Positions 1 to 9,967 of a DNA stretch of 64,000 bases are shown here, one piece after another. The notes under the pieces were generated by a model. The model had not been told where the DNA came from, ran no database searches, and saw only the letters and a list, made by a program, of their open reading frames with translations. The position numbers were made by a program, and so were the translations under genes. The DNA is from Pachyseris speciosa (Eukaryota; Cnidaria; Anthozoa; Scleractinia; Pachyseridae), in contig JAEMWC010001007.1 of NCBI GenBank assembly GCA_016490735.1, positions 55,001 to 119,000 on the forward strand. The letters are read 5' to 3'. Positions within the stretch are counted from its first letter, which is position 1, and the number at the start of each line of letters is the position of its first letter.

Positions 1-1
1 A

Positions 2-61
2 TTATCGTTTCGCTGCTTTCTTCATTTGCAGAGGAAGTACTGCCTCAACTAGTTTGCCATT
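2..61 (-). CDS. Candidate last exon of the UIM protein
   Basis: A minus-strand acceptor (CCGTTAG at 62) is followed by 19 codons in phase 0 and a TAA at 4-2. The peptide runs from NGKLVEAV to KKAAKR. The polypyrimidine tract is weak, so this exon is the least certain of the three. The gene may instead continue beyond the window edge. Confidence 0.25.
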   Translation of the reverse strand, partial: NGKLVEAVLPLQMKKAAKR

Positions 62-629
62 CTAACGGACGCGCATATGAGACCAGCCTTTTGTAATGGT
101 TAACAAAATAAAGTCCAAAATTACATTACATAAACACCAATGAAATGCCAGGTGAGCTTTCGCGCGAAAACATGGTATCATAGCACGTAAAAATAACATG
201 TTATCTTCACACTTGAAAAGATCACCGTTGCTATTGTTATAAATAAATCGCGCTCACTCGTGAAATATTTTTCATCACTCGAAGAGATATTTCCTATCTC
301 CGGACGGCCATGTAATATCCTCCATTTATTCACTGTACTGGATGGATGAAGCAAACACAGAGCAAATGATCGACGTGAATGACGAACCCAATGGTCAACG
401 TGGCTAGACCGATGATTATCATTAAGGAACGTGTAAAAAACGCAAAAAAAATTATCGTCATGCAAACTCAGTGTCTAACATTACCACGTGGCGCAAAACG
501 TAACTGGCCATGCAACACACCAAGACAATTTTTGTCTTATTAAATGACCTGTTCAATTATGATAGTGAAGTCAGTTGAAGTCAATTGTGTTGAGTGAGAG
601 TAGAACAAGAAAAAGCATTCGAAACTTAC

Positions 630-713
630 CGCCTTGAAGCGCTTTGTAACTTTGGACGGCCGTTCACAAAATTCTTGGGTTGAATTAATGACGCCAGTGC
701 TGACCAGTTTACT
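630..713 (-). CDS. Candidate second exon of the UIM protein
   Basis: On the minus strand a pyrimidine-rich acceptor (CTCTCAG) precedes 84 nt, exactly 28 codons. They end at a consensus donor GCG|GTAAGT at 630/629. Entry and exit are both phase 0, matching the preceding candidate exon. The peptide begins SKLVSTGVINST and ends VTKRFKA. No known domain is seen. Confidence 0.35.
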
Positions 714-829
714 CTGAGAGAAAAACGAACATAAGGATTAGTAACTGACATGATCAGTTTGAACTAAACTAAAAAAACAAATGCGTAACAGCTGTCGCAA
801 ATCATCGTAATTAACCGAAAGTATCGTAC

Positions 830-970
830 CTTCATACTGAGTGAGTTCTGGACTGCAAGGACGAGGGCATCCTCTTCATCCTGTGTCTGCAGATGTGACC
901 AGCAGGAGTGTGTCAAGAATGAAGAGGAGCCGGTCACTGCCTCAGCGTAGGTCTTCTTAAAAGATACCAT
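830..970 (-). CDS. Candidate first coding exon of a small UIM-containing protein
   Basis: The minus strand is open for 47 codons from an ATG at 970 (another ATG lies two codons upstream) to a splice donor AAG|GTACGA at 830/829. The C-terminal part reads DEEDALVLAVQNSLSMK. This fits the ubiquitin-interacting motif: an acidic cluster, then L..A...S at the usual spacing. UIMs are short helices that bind ubiquitin in endocytic, proteasomal and DNA-repair proteins. The rest of the exon is not recognised. Two more exons further along the minus strand (713-630 and 61-2) keep phase 0, which would give about 94 residues in total. The motif is directly visible. The gene model is inference, and a chance open frame is possible. 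Confidence 0.4.
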
Positions 971-976
971 TATCAT

Positions 977-1569
977 AAAAGACTTTCAGGTTGTAAGATA
1001 TCAACTGAAAATAGCTACGAGCGGCTGCGATTAACACAAGTCGAAAACCGCGGACGATTACACGAGTGACAAGTTACACGAGTTGCCAAATGTGGCATTA
1101 CGTCAGACCCCCCGATAAGCACAAAGTCTCAAATATCACTGTATACCATTCTGAAGTTATTCCCAATGAAGGTAATGCTCCCATCCTTACAAGCCCCTAT
1201 TTCGTATTCTCTGTCTTGCAAACAAAGGGAACAGAGGAATCATGTTCCATTACCATTACAATTAAGCGTAAAATATCAGCGCGAACCAATCTTCTTGATT
1301 CGAACTTACATGTCCGTTCGACAGCCGTTTTCTTTTTTGTCTAGACGTTAAAATCGTCTAGACACAATACTGTCTTGAGGCAAGACGTCTGCCCTAAAAC
1401 GGGTCTCCTTAAAAAAATACTTACCTCTCGCGGATAGGATTTCAACAGACGCATAAAACAATCGCGTACATGATTATATTACGCTTTGATCGCTTTGCCG
1501 GATTGCATAAAGCTTATGAGTTTGATCACGTACGGAAAAGAGTTTATTAATTTACGGCTATATCTAGGT
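977..1569. other. Non-coding stretch upstream of the UIM candidate
   Basis: No recognisable gene is seen. A short perfect hairpin built on GTCTAGAC lies near 1338-1362. The candidate minus-strand gene would have its promoter here, but I see no clear core promoter element. Confidence 0.4.
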
Positions 1570-2115
1570 CCCCATATATATTACAAACAAATAATTTAGC
1601 CGTTAATTTACTGCGAAATCGAGGTTCATCTTTATTACAAACGAATAATTTAGCCATTAATTTACTACGAAATCGAGGTTCACCTTTATTACAAAGGAAT
1701 AATTTAGCCGTTAATTTACGGCGAAATCGAGGTTCACCTTTATTACAAAGGAATAATTAAGCCGTTAATTTACGGCGAAATCGAGGTTCACCTTTATTAC
1801 AAAGGAATAATTTAGCCGTTAATTTACTGCGAAATCGAGGTTCATCTTTATTACAAAGGAATAATTAAGCCGTTAATTTACGGCGAAATCGAGGTTCACC
1901 TTTATTACAAAGGAATAATTTAGCCGTTAATTTACGGCGAAATCGAGGTTCATCTTTATTACAAAGGAATAATTTAGCCGTTAATTTACTGCGAAATCGA
2001 GGTTCACCTTTATTACAAAGGAATAATTTAGCCGTTAATTTACGGCGAAATCGAGGTTCATCTTTATTACAAAGGAATAATTTAGCCATTAATTTACGGC
2101 TAAAGTTTTCGTTTG
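1570..2115. repeat. 54-bp minisatellite, about ten copies
   Basis: The word GAGGTT recurs at 1621, 1675, 1729, 1783 and onward at exactly 54-bp spacing to 2053. Units are nearly identical, differing at a few sites such as TTTAGCC/TTAAGCC and TACGG/TACTG. Because 54 is a multiple of three, the minus strand of 1865-2149 stays open and would encode an 18-residue repeat (RFRRKLTAKLFLCNKGEP). I take that as a by-product of the array, not a protein. Confidence 0.9.
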
Positions 2116-2219
2116 TAAATAAGTGTACCTTAATATTAATTAATTTCAATTTTTACCGAATGAGTTTATCGCGTAAAGTTTCAAATATTTGTAGAGAAAG
2201 TTTAATGCAAATTTTTCAC

Positions 2220-2606
2220 TTATATATATACCCCCTTACAAGGTGATGCATCTTCGCTATCATCACCAAGAGAGCAGGCTGCAATTCCGCGATCGGCAAG
2301 CTCTTGAATATGTGAGTCAATAAGGGCAGTGAGTGGACAGATCACCAAAAGAACTGCATTCTTTGGGTAGTCAAAGCCTTGATCATGTAGGTTGGCACAA
2401 ATTGCTGGAACAAGTTGAAAGATCAAGGATTTTCCACAACTCGTCGGTAAAACGGCCAACACATCCTTCCGTTTCAGGAAAGCCAACAACGCTTCTTCTT
2501 GCACTGGTTTTAATGCAACAATATCGGAAAATGTAGACTCCAAAGCGACCTGAACAGCATTTCGAAACGCACAAAAGAATCCACGATCGTCGATAGCAGC
2601 CGCCAT
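2220..2606 (-). pseudogene. Truncated RecQ-type helicase N-terminal fragment
   Basis: This is a 128-residue open frame starting MAAAIDDRGF. It holds the front of a RecQ/DEAH helicase core: a Q-motif region (LKPVQEEAL, about residues 32-40), Walker A (PTSCGKSL, about 54-61, which binds ATP in the family) and motif Ia (CPLTALIDSHIQEL, about 90-103). The frame ends at a TATATATA stretch before the DEAH box, the second RecA domain, the RQC and the HRDC, so it cannot be an active helicase alone. It may be a first exon, since GGGTATAT near 2226 could be a weak donor. It sits head-to-head with the helix-turn-helix fragment at 3231-3536. That arrangement suggests, by inference, remains of a mobile element rather than a host repair gene. 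Confidence 0.6.
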
Positions 2607-2662
2607 ATCGAATCGATGCTTACACTTGCTTTCTATTCAACATCGAAACCGGTTTGTCGGCT

Positions 2663-3267
2663 GTATGAAGGTAGATTGTGGACAAAATGTTCGATTCGTC
2701 GTTTCGTTATGGCGTTTCATCGTTTCCGCACACCGATTCTTCTAGTCGAGTCGTTGTTTTCCGAGTTCGACTCGTCGTACTGCCAGTTCGACTCATCGCA
2801 TTGCCAGTTCGACTCGTCGGCTGGCCTTTTCGACTCGTCGTTTTCCGAGTTCGACTCATCACTGAGCACATCGGCTCGTCGTCGTTTGTCGTTTTGCCGT
2901 TTCGTCGTTTCGTCATGTCGTTTCATCGTTTCGTTATGGCGTTTCATCGTTTCGACTCGTCCACTCAGAGAGGCTATAATTCGACTGATAATACATGAAG
3001 TGTTACTTGATTCCATGCACTGATACATGACGTATTTATCCAGAATAATAATTTGTTTGCTCTCTGCCAACTGAAATGGATTCTTTGAAGAGCTACCTAC
3101 GCCATAGCATCGAATTGGTCTTGAATCGAGTAAATGATCGTTTTCATGAAAGTGAAAATGGAATTGGATATCTTGTAACACACCTTGACAGAGTTTTGTA
3201 TATTCTAGCACGTGCATCTTCGTTGTTTAACATCCCCCCACAGCTGGAGTGTTTGTTGCAAAGAGCT
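2663..3267 (+). repeat. Left arm of a 604-bp near-perfect inverted repeat
   Basis: Position 2663 pairs with 5233 and 3267 pairs with 4630. The arms are complementary throughout my reading except for one extra C in a C-run near 3234-3239. The arm covers the intergenic space between the RecQ fragment and the helix-turn-helix fragment, plus its first exon-like part. A 166-codon open frame appears on the minus strand here (3217-2717) and again on the plus strand in the other arm. It is low-complexity (DESNW repeats, KRHNETMKRHDE) and probably spurious. Confidence 0.95.
2761..2865. repeat. Five 21-bp tandem units inside the inverted-repeat arm
   Basis: Five consecutive 21-bp units begin at 2761, 2782, 2803, 2824 and 2845, each containing TTCGACTCRTC. 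Related TCGTTTCATCG units follow to about 2965. The set is duplicated in the right arm (5135-5031). Evenly spaced sites could be protein-binding sites, as in subterminal repeats of DNA transposons; this is inference. Confidence 0.85.
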
Positions 3268-3536
3268 CGTCAAATGTTTTTGTTCTTGATGGTTATGACA
3301 ACTCATTACAAAGGCAGTTGTTTAAGTGTACAGGATGCAGGAGTCGTCCCAGTATAGATATTCCTAAAGAACTTCTGGAACAATACCTTGAGAACAATTT
3401 TACTCCTGAACAAATTGCTCGACTTTTCTGTGTGTCTACCAAGACAATCCGACGACGCATCATTGAATATCAACTCCACTTTGAAAAACACAGTTCTCTA
3501 ACCGACGCAGAATTGGATGATGTTATGTTAGTATGA
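3231..3536 (+). pseudogene. Partial protein with transposase/integrase-type helix-turn-helix
   Basis: The frame is open from 3231 to a TGA at 3534-3536 with no good ATG, so it is an exon or fragment. The recognisable part is IPKELLEQYLENNFTPEQIA followed by RLFCVSTKTIRRRIIEYQL, a helix-turn-helix of the resolvase/Tc1-like class. In metazoan genomes this type often precedes a DDE integrase core. A possible donor (TTAT|GTTAGT) lies near 3530. No catalytic DDE region is found in the following kilobase, so the copy looks non-autonomous. The family assignment rests on pattern only. Confidence 0.45.
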
Positions 3537-4629
3537 ATTCTTTCATTGTCGTATTTGGGATTCCAATGCTTGCTTTATATTGATGTGTATACTGCTCAAT
3601 ATATATTGGTTTGGCAAAATTTATACACGAGGCTGAATGCTGTTTCCAAGAGCTTACAAAGTGGCATGATTTAAGTAAGGGAAACAACATTACCAAATTT
3701 TTTCAAAATATAAGAAGGCTTATAGATTATCAAATTAGTAATAATAACATCTTGACCAGGTGTTATTTTTTATCCAAGATTTTATCATGTATGTTTTAGT
3801 ATAAATATTACAGATTAATATTTTTAAAATTATATTTCATAGAAAAACAGCATATTGACTATATAACAACAGCTGGATTCCCCGGCTACTTTTTGCACGT
3901 CTCCACCTAACTCAAAAATTAGTGACAGCCCTGCATGTATTGATAATGTATTTTTAGTCAATGCCACAGGTGTATAACTTAAATGAATAAAATATTGGTG
4001 TACCAATACTCAGAGTCAAACCTATGACCTCTGGCTTTTTAGTCCATAGAAACATTCTGCATATGTTCAATGAAATATTGTTATGTTACATGTATGTTTC
4101 ACGGTGTGAATACTATATCCAGGTCCACTACTTAGGGCAAAGTAAACCATTCCTATAACAGAAAGAAATATGTTGAACCACTATTAAGCAGCAATGCTTG
4201 GGTAAATGCCAAATTGCCACTTTGCAGGGGCGAGCTGCTTTACAGGCTTTGGCTAGATATTAGCACTAGTTGTGGAAGAAAAAATCACTGAATATCAAGT
4301 GCATAAAAAGGACAATTTACAGTTGCTGAGGATTTTCCATGGAAGTGAATGAGGAGTGATTCAGGTACATTGTAACACAGTGACAGTGCTCTACAGCAAA
4401 TTGTGTTGTCAACACTATGAGAGATTGAGGATCATTTTTGAAAGGGGAAGGGCCAGTTCCTGTGGTGGCAAGGAGACAATTAAAAAAACTTAATGTGATG
4501 TCTCAATAAAGACAGTTCCAGTATTTTCAACTTCTCATGGGAGAGGGAGCAGTGCAACCCCCAAAATCCCCTTCCTTGCATCCAGCACTGAAATATGTTT
4601 TTAATGCCTTGCTTATCTATTTGGTCAAA
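3268..4629. other. Spacer between the inverted-repeat arms
   Basis: Apart from the 3' part of the helix-turn-helix fragment, this 1.36-kb spacer is AT-rich without a convincing gene. Near 4015-4045 a degenerate B-box-like stretch (minus strand: AGAGGTCATAGGTTTGACTC) resembles the tRNA-derived SINE heads found elsewhere in the window. Confidence 0.4.
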
Positions 4630-5233
4630 AGCTCTTTGCAACAAACACTCCAGCTGTGGGGGATGTTAAACAACGAAGATGCACGTGCTAGAATATACAA
4701 AACTCTGTCAAGGTGTGTTACAAGATATCCAATTCCATTTTCACTTTCATGAAAACGATCATTTACTCGATTCAAGACCAATTCGATGCTATGGCGTAGG
4801 TAGCTCTTCAAAGAATCCATTTCAGTTGGCAGAGAGCAAACAAATTATTATTCTGGATAAATACGTCATGTATCAGTGCATGGAATCAAGTAACACTTCA
4901 TGTATTATCAGTCGAATTATAGCCTCTCTGAGTGGACGAGTCGAAACGATGAAACGCCATAACGAAACGATGAAACGACATGACGAAACGACGAAACGGC
5001 AAAACGACAAACGACGACGAGCCGATGTGCTCAGTGATGAGTCGAACTCGGAAAACGACGAGTCGAAAAGGCCAGCCGACGAGTCGAACTGGCAATGCGA
5101 TGAGTCGAACTGGCAGTACGACGAGTCGAACTCGGAAAACAACGACTCGACTAGAAGAATCGGTGTGCGGAAACGATGAAACGCCATAACGAAACGACGA
5201 ATCGAACATTTTGTCCACAATCTACCTTCATAC
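4630..5233 (-). repeat. Right arm of the 604-bp inverted repeat
   Basis: This is the reverse complement of 2663-3267. Identity stops sharply at both ends. The flanking RecQ fragment is not repeated beyond 5233, and the helix-turn-helix frame is not repeated inside 4630. The arm is thus a copied, inverted piece of the region between the two fragments. No clear target-site duplication is visible at the outer ends. Confidence 0.95.
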
Positions 5234-5736
5234 GGCTGGGAAACCACGCTTTTTCTAAGCCAATCATAGTTGTTGTTTATTTGAAGAACCAATCAGCGGA
5301 CTAGGACAAATTCTGTCCTGTGGAAATGAATATCTCTGCTCGTGCGACCAGAGGCCCGTCTCTCGCGTTCTAGTTTGGCTTTTCAGGGATATTTATTTTT
5401 TTCAACGGGCCTCTGGAGCCAGGGTAGAATACTCCTTGAACACTCCTTGAATTTTTTGTACTCTAGCCAGCACGAACCCTGCTCTATGTTAAGCGCAGAT
5501 TTTATAACTTCGGCGAAATTATGACTAGTTTTCCCGATCATGTATATTTCTTTTGTAAAGCACGGCAATGAACATGTTTATAAGCATTTAGAGCTGGTCT
5601 TTTCGCTTGGAAGCTTACGTCATTCGCACTTTGCAGATATAATGTGGATTCGGTTGTGAGCAGGCCGTTTCTTTGCGGGGGGGGAGCGTTGGGTGACATC
5701 CCAAAAAACGGCTGTAAAGGAGACTACAAGCTACTA
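5234..5736. other. Intergenic, no gene seen
   Basis: The stretch contains CCAAT-type sequences near 5260-5295 (AGCCAATCAT, AACCAATCAGC) and a G-run near 5679-5687. It may hold upstream promoter sequence for the beta-galactosidase-like gene at 5928, but no TATA box can be named. Confidence 0.35.
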
Positions 5737-5810
5737 TAGCCTGCGAATTCCTGTGAATACAGCCGCCTCTCCGCGCTCCGACCGCTTGCAGCGTTTGTAT
5801 TCGCAGGCTA
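5737..5810. mobile_element. 74-bp hairpin MITE remnant upstream of the first GH35 gene
   Basis: The ends TAGCCTGCGAATTC and GAATACAAACGCTGC (right end read in reverse as TAGCCTGCGAATAC) form terminal inverted repeats of about 14 bp. The TAGCCTGCGA end is shared with the 207-bp element at 13719-13925, so both belong to one family. The element ends 118 bp before the start codon of the gene at 5928 and could lie in its promoter or 5' UTR. Confidence 0.65.
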
Positions 5811-5927
5811 AAGGACCTCAGGCTAAAGAGATTGACTTCTGTTGAAGTGAAGTTTGCTTGCACGACATCACAGGTAGTCACGTGATAAGCTGTCAAAGCT
5901 ACGAGTATAAACGTCCTGCAAAAGAAG

Positions 5928-7847
5928 ATGGTATTAACCATGATAAAAGTTTACCTGCCAGTGCTGTTGGCTTTTGTGTGCATTTTCCAGTATTCCGAGG
6001 GACGGTCTTTTGTCATCGACTACGACAATGATCGTTTCCTCAAAGATGGTCAACCATTTCGATACATCTCGGGGTGCCTTCATTACTTCAGAGTTCCTCG
6101 TTTCTACTGGAAAGACAGGCTCATGAAGATGAAAGCAGGCGGTTTGAACGCTGTCCAAACTTACATCGCTTGGAATGTGCACGAACCAGTTCAGGGGCGA
6201 TACAACTTTGAAGGCGATGCAGATCTTGTGAGTTTCATCGACCTCGCAAACAGTATCGGACTTCTGGTGATTATCAGAGCTGGACCTTACATTTGTGCAG
6301 AATGGGAGTTTGGTGGGTATCCAGCATGGTTGGCGAAAAATACGTCGATTGTTTTGAGATCCACGGACAATGAACAGTACCTCACCTATGCTAAGTCGTG
6401 GTTGAGCGTTCTCTTGCCAAAACTGCGGCCATTGCTGTACTCAAACGGCGGTCCAATCATATCAGTTCAAGTTGAGAATGAGTACGGCTCTTACCCTGCT
6501 TGTGATCACGGTTATCTGGAGTTTCTCGAGAAAGTGTTTCGTGAATACCTGGGGAGCGATGTTATTCTTTTTACAGTAGATGGTGACAGGGAGGCTTTAT
6601 TTAAGTGTGGCACTATCCCATCTCTGTATGCAACTGTAGATTTTGGAATCACAGCCAACCCAGAGAAAAAATTTGCAGTTATGCGCAAATTCTCCCCCAA
6701 GGGACCCCTGGTCAATACTGAATTCTACCCAGGGTGGCTGGACCGTTGGAGTGTACATCATCAGACAAGATCTGCAGAAGCTGTTGCTAGCACTCTTGAC
6801 AAAATGCTGTCTATGAATGCATCTGTTAACTTTTACATGTACGAGGGAGGCACTAACTTTGGATTCATGAATGGTGCAGGCTACACCAATTCACAAGGAT
6901 TATTGCCAAGTATCACGAGTTACGATTATGATGCCCCTTTGACAGAAGCTGGTGACACAACTACAAAATTCCACATTCTGCGAGAGACTATTGCAAGACA
7001 TGAAAAAATACCTGTCATCCCAATCCCTGCAAACACTACCAAGTTTGCATATGGTAAAGTTCAGATGAACCAAATGTTTACATTCCTTGATGCTCTACCC
7101 AGGCTTTCTCCTGATGGACCTGTAAATGCATCATATCCCTTAACTATGGAACAGATTGGACAGAGCTATGGATACATTCTTTACAGAACACAAATTCCTC
7201 CAAGATTTGCTCAATCAAGCGTTATCTTGAATGTCACTAATTTAGTGCATGACAGAGCCATTATTTGTGTTGGAAAGCTTCGTCAAGCTACAATGTACCG
7301 CCGCCCTAAAGATCAGAATGTGACTCTTACAATTGGAGACAAATTGCAGCTTGATATTCTTGTGGAAAATGTGGGGAGAGCAAACAGTGGCATTGCTGAC
7401 CCTAAAGGAATCCTTGGTAACGTCACATTAAATGGATCGATATTGATGAACTGGCAGATATATCCCATTAACCTAGATAATCTGTTTTCAGATTGGTATC
7501 CTACTGAAAAAAGCAATGGCATATCAAAAATGGATAACAGTTTTGCACCTTCATTCTTCTATGGAGAATTTTCTGTAAATTCTTCATATGACACCTTTCT
7601 TTACCTCCCTGGATGGAGCAAAGGGCAAGCTTTTGTAAACGGGTTCAATTTGGGTCGCTACTGGCCAGTGATTGGTCCACAGATCTCATTGTTTGTACCA
7701 GCAAATGTGCTGTCACTCCAGCCAAAATCTGCCAGTGTAATGTTGTTTGAACTGGATGGTGCCCCATGTGAATTTCCAGAAACTTGTTTTATTGAGTTCA
7801 AGGGCACTCCATCCTTAAATGGGGCAGTTCACCCTGTAGTGTTCTGA
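5928..7847 (+). CDS. GLB1: Beta-galactosidase-like GH35 glycosidase, intronless (copy A)
   Basis: The product, 639 residues, is a full-length family GH35 beta-galactosidase, the lysosomal/secreted enzyme type that removes terminal beta-linked galactose from glycoconjugates. A hydrophobic N-terminus (about residues 6-22, VYLPVLLAFVCIF) is a likely signal peptide; a second ATG at 5940 would retain it. Family signatures in order are HYFRVPRFYWKDRL, WNVHEP, RAGPYICAEW (117-126), GGPIISVQVENEYGS with proton donor E183, VNTEFYPGW with nucleophile E265, YEGGTNFGF and SYDYDAPLTEAGD. The C-terminal jelly-roll region ends in PGWSKGQAFVNGFNLGRYWP, as in human GLB1. Many N-x-S/T glycosylation sites are present. 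The whole gene is one exon, whereas vertebrate GLB1 has many, which suggests retrocopy origin or intron loss. It is tail-to-tail with the paralogue at 13944-15884. Confidence 0.95.
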   Translation: MVLTMIKVYLPVLLAFVCIFQYSEGRSFVIDYDNDRFLKDGQPFRYISGCLHYFRVPRFYWKDRLMKMKAGGLNAVQTYIAWNVHEPVQGRYNFEGDADLVSFIDLANSIGLLVIIRAGPYICAEWEFGGYPAWLAKNTSIVLRSTDNEQYLTYAKSWLSVLLPKLRPLLYSNGGPIISVQVENEYGSYPACDHGYLEFLEKVFREYLGSDVILFTVDGDREALFKCGTIPSLYATVDFGITANPEKKFAVMRKFSPKGPLVNTEFYPGWLDRWSVHHQTRSAEAVASTLDKMLSMNASVNFYMYEGGTNFGFMNGAGYTNSQGLLPSITSYDYDAPLTEAGDTTTKFHILRETIARHEKIPVIPIPANTTKFAYGKVQMNQMFTFLDALPRLSPDGPVNASYPLTMEQIGQSYGYILYRTQIPPRFAQSSVILNVTNLVHDRAIICVGKLRQATMYRRPKDQNVTLTIGDKLQLDILVENVGRANSGIADPKGILGNVTLNGSILMNWQIYPINLDNLFSDWYPTEKSNGISKMDNSFAPSFFYGEFSVNSSYDTFLYLPGWSKGQAFVNGFNLGRYWPVIGPQISLFVPANVLSLQPKSASVMLFELDGAPCEFPETCFIEFKGTPSLNGAVHPVVF

Positions 7848-9837
7848 GTTTTGCAAGAAAAACATTAAATGTTTTTCTTTGTTTTAGTAAGGTAAATGAA
7901 GTGCTTAATTCTTATTGACTGAATATATTTGCTTTAACTGATCCTAAGGATGACATGATACAAATAGCAGACAGCCATATTTACAATATTCAGGTGTGGC
8001 AGCATTGGAGGCATGTTGTCGTTGCTGTTGTTGTTGTTGTTGTTTTTTTTTCATACTGATGCAGCTACACTCCCTGCCAAATTTATCTGTGACACCACAC
8101 GAAAAGTCACGAATTCTCACATCGCAGGAATTGACAAGGTGTTTCCAACATTAACCCTCAATCCATGGCTATCCCCCCCCCCCCCACCCCAATGTTGAAT
8201 TGACATTGGGTATGCCCCCCAAAAATTGTCAGTGGCAGATTTTGTTTGTTCCCTGCGTGACTGACGTGAATTCAACATTGGGGGAGGGAATTTGGGGAGG
8301 GTATTATAAGTAATTTTTCTGGAGTGTAGTCTTCAGGATGGTGCATGAGGGTCAGAGACAGTTAGTCTTGAGTGTACAGTTGCTTGTTGGTGTCATCAAT
8401 TGTGAAAGATATGAGTATATTTAGCTTTAAAAGTGACAAGAGAGACAGAATTTTGTACATGCTGAAGCATTATTGTTGCACAATACATAATTACAATAGG
8501 TAGTATGTACATTAATGTAGTACAGCAGTCAAGTTTTGAAGAAATTAGGACGTGAATCTTTGTGCCATTAGGAAAAAGAAAGATACAAATCAAACAACTG
8601 TTACAAAACATGGGCTAATATTCTTGACTTTTATATTATCGTATGTTATAATGCATTGGTGTCACTATCTCAATTTTTGATCGGCTACAAGCATACAGCT
8701 TTTCCTGCTGGCACTGTTTTTGTTACCTGACAACTACAGACAATATTTTTTATTCATGTAGAAGTGATGTCATTTTGCAAACAATAGTTTTATATACATG
8801 ATATGAATGGCTTTTTTGCTGAATCTTTTCAAGAGTTCTTTTATAGGTTTTGCTAGAATGGTGGTCAGTTCAATCAAAAGTTTAATTTAAAGTTTTAAAA
8901 AGATGCTTTGTATAGCTCCAGTGATTTAAAGAACGAGTTTTGACTGCTGTTTGTAAACTTTATTCTTCTTTATAACTTTGTCAACAAACACCATGAAAAC
9001 TTGGTTCTGCCCTGAGAATCACTGAAACTTTAAGGAAATCTTGTGACGTCCTTGTAACGTCCTTAACAGAAATTGTTGCCCTTTTTACAACATTTACTTG
9101 CAACTTATTTGCAACCTTGCAACCCTTTAGATGGCAACATCCTATCTGCTTTCGACAGCAGAAAAAACTGGGTTTTGTATGCTGTTGCATGTACTATTGT
9201 GTGCCTTAAAGTACACGTGATAGCTCGCGATGATGGAAAAATTTGGAAAGATCTAGAAACATACGCAATGTAGAACCTTCCAGCAAATAATTACGAAAAG
9301 GATTACATACTAAAAAACGCCTTTCCTTAATGAAATATAAATTAACAGGAAGGTTAACATAAGACAGTGAGCTTATTGTCAGGTTCAAACAGAACAGTTC
9401 TGTTGTAGCTACACTTTGGGGTGGGCTTCTGTGAAACCTTGCAGGAAACATCTCGACCTCACTACAGCTTTTAGATTGAATGAACGAATGAATGAATACT
9501 GCAAGCTTTCAATTTGAAATAGGATGTTTTATTAGTTTCTGTTACATGCCCACTCTTGTCTTTACAAACACTCAAGTGTATGCGTAATAAAGCAATACAT
9601 TTTATTATTGAATGTTCGGTTTCCACGTGATAGTGAGAATTATCAAGGCCTCAGTTTGTGTTATTTACCTCAGCCAGGGAGGCAAACTTCAACCACAATA
9701 ATTCTTCTGCGATACTCATTACCTCATCCAATAATTTATTGTTTATTATCAGTTAGGTCACAAGATTGCATTGCATTGAGGGCCACCCTAATTAACTTCG
9801 TGTTAGCTTTTTGGTGCCACCCTCTTTAAATATTGTT
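7848..9837. other. Intergenic region downstream of GH35 copy A
   Basis: An ATTAAA at about 7865 is a possible polyadenylation signal for copy A. The rest has no convincing gene. It includes a short (GTT)n tract at about 8014-8043, a T-run, and C-runs near 8167-8185. The open frames here are short and without motifs. Confidence 0.5.
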
Positions 9838-9861
9838 TCTATCTATCTATCTATCTATCTA
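9838..9861. repeat. (CTAT)n microsatellite
   Basis: A short pure tetranucleotide run sits just upstream of an ATT-type microsatellite. Confidence 0.9.
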
Positions 9862-9900
9862 CTTATGTTAACCATTCTGTGTACACGCCAGTATGATGAT

Positions 9901-9905
9901 GATAA

Positions 9906-9964
<59 letters not shown>
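9901..9964. repeat. (ATT)n microsatellite
   Basis: Uninterrupted ATT units, about 20 copies, account for the poly-isoleucine and poly-leucine open frames that cross this site. Confidence 0.95.

Positions 9965-9967
<3 letters not shown>

Noticed and set aside
2717..3217. 166-codon open frame found identically in both inverted-repeat arms (3217-2717 minus, 4679-5179 plus)
   Set aside because: Low-complexity repeats (DESN, KRHNET) produced by the 21-bp tandem units. No domain; identity is explained by the DNA duplication.
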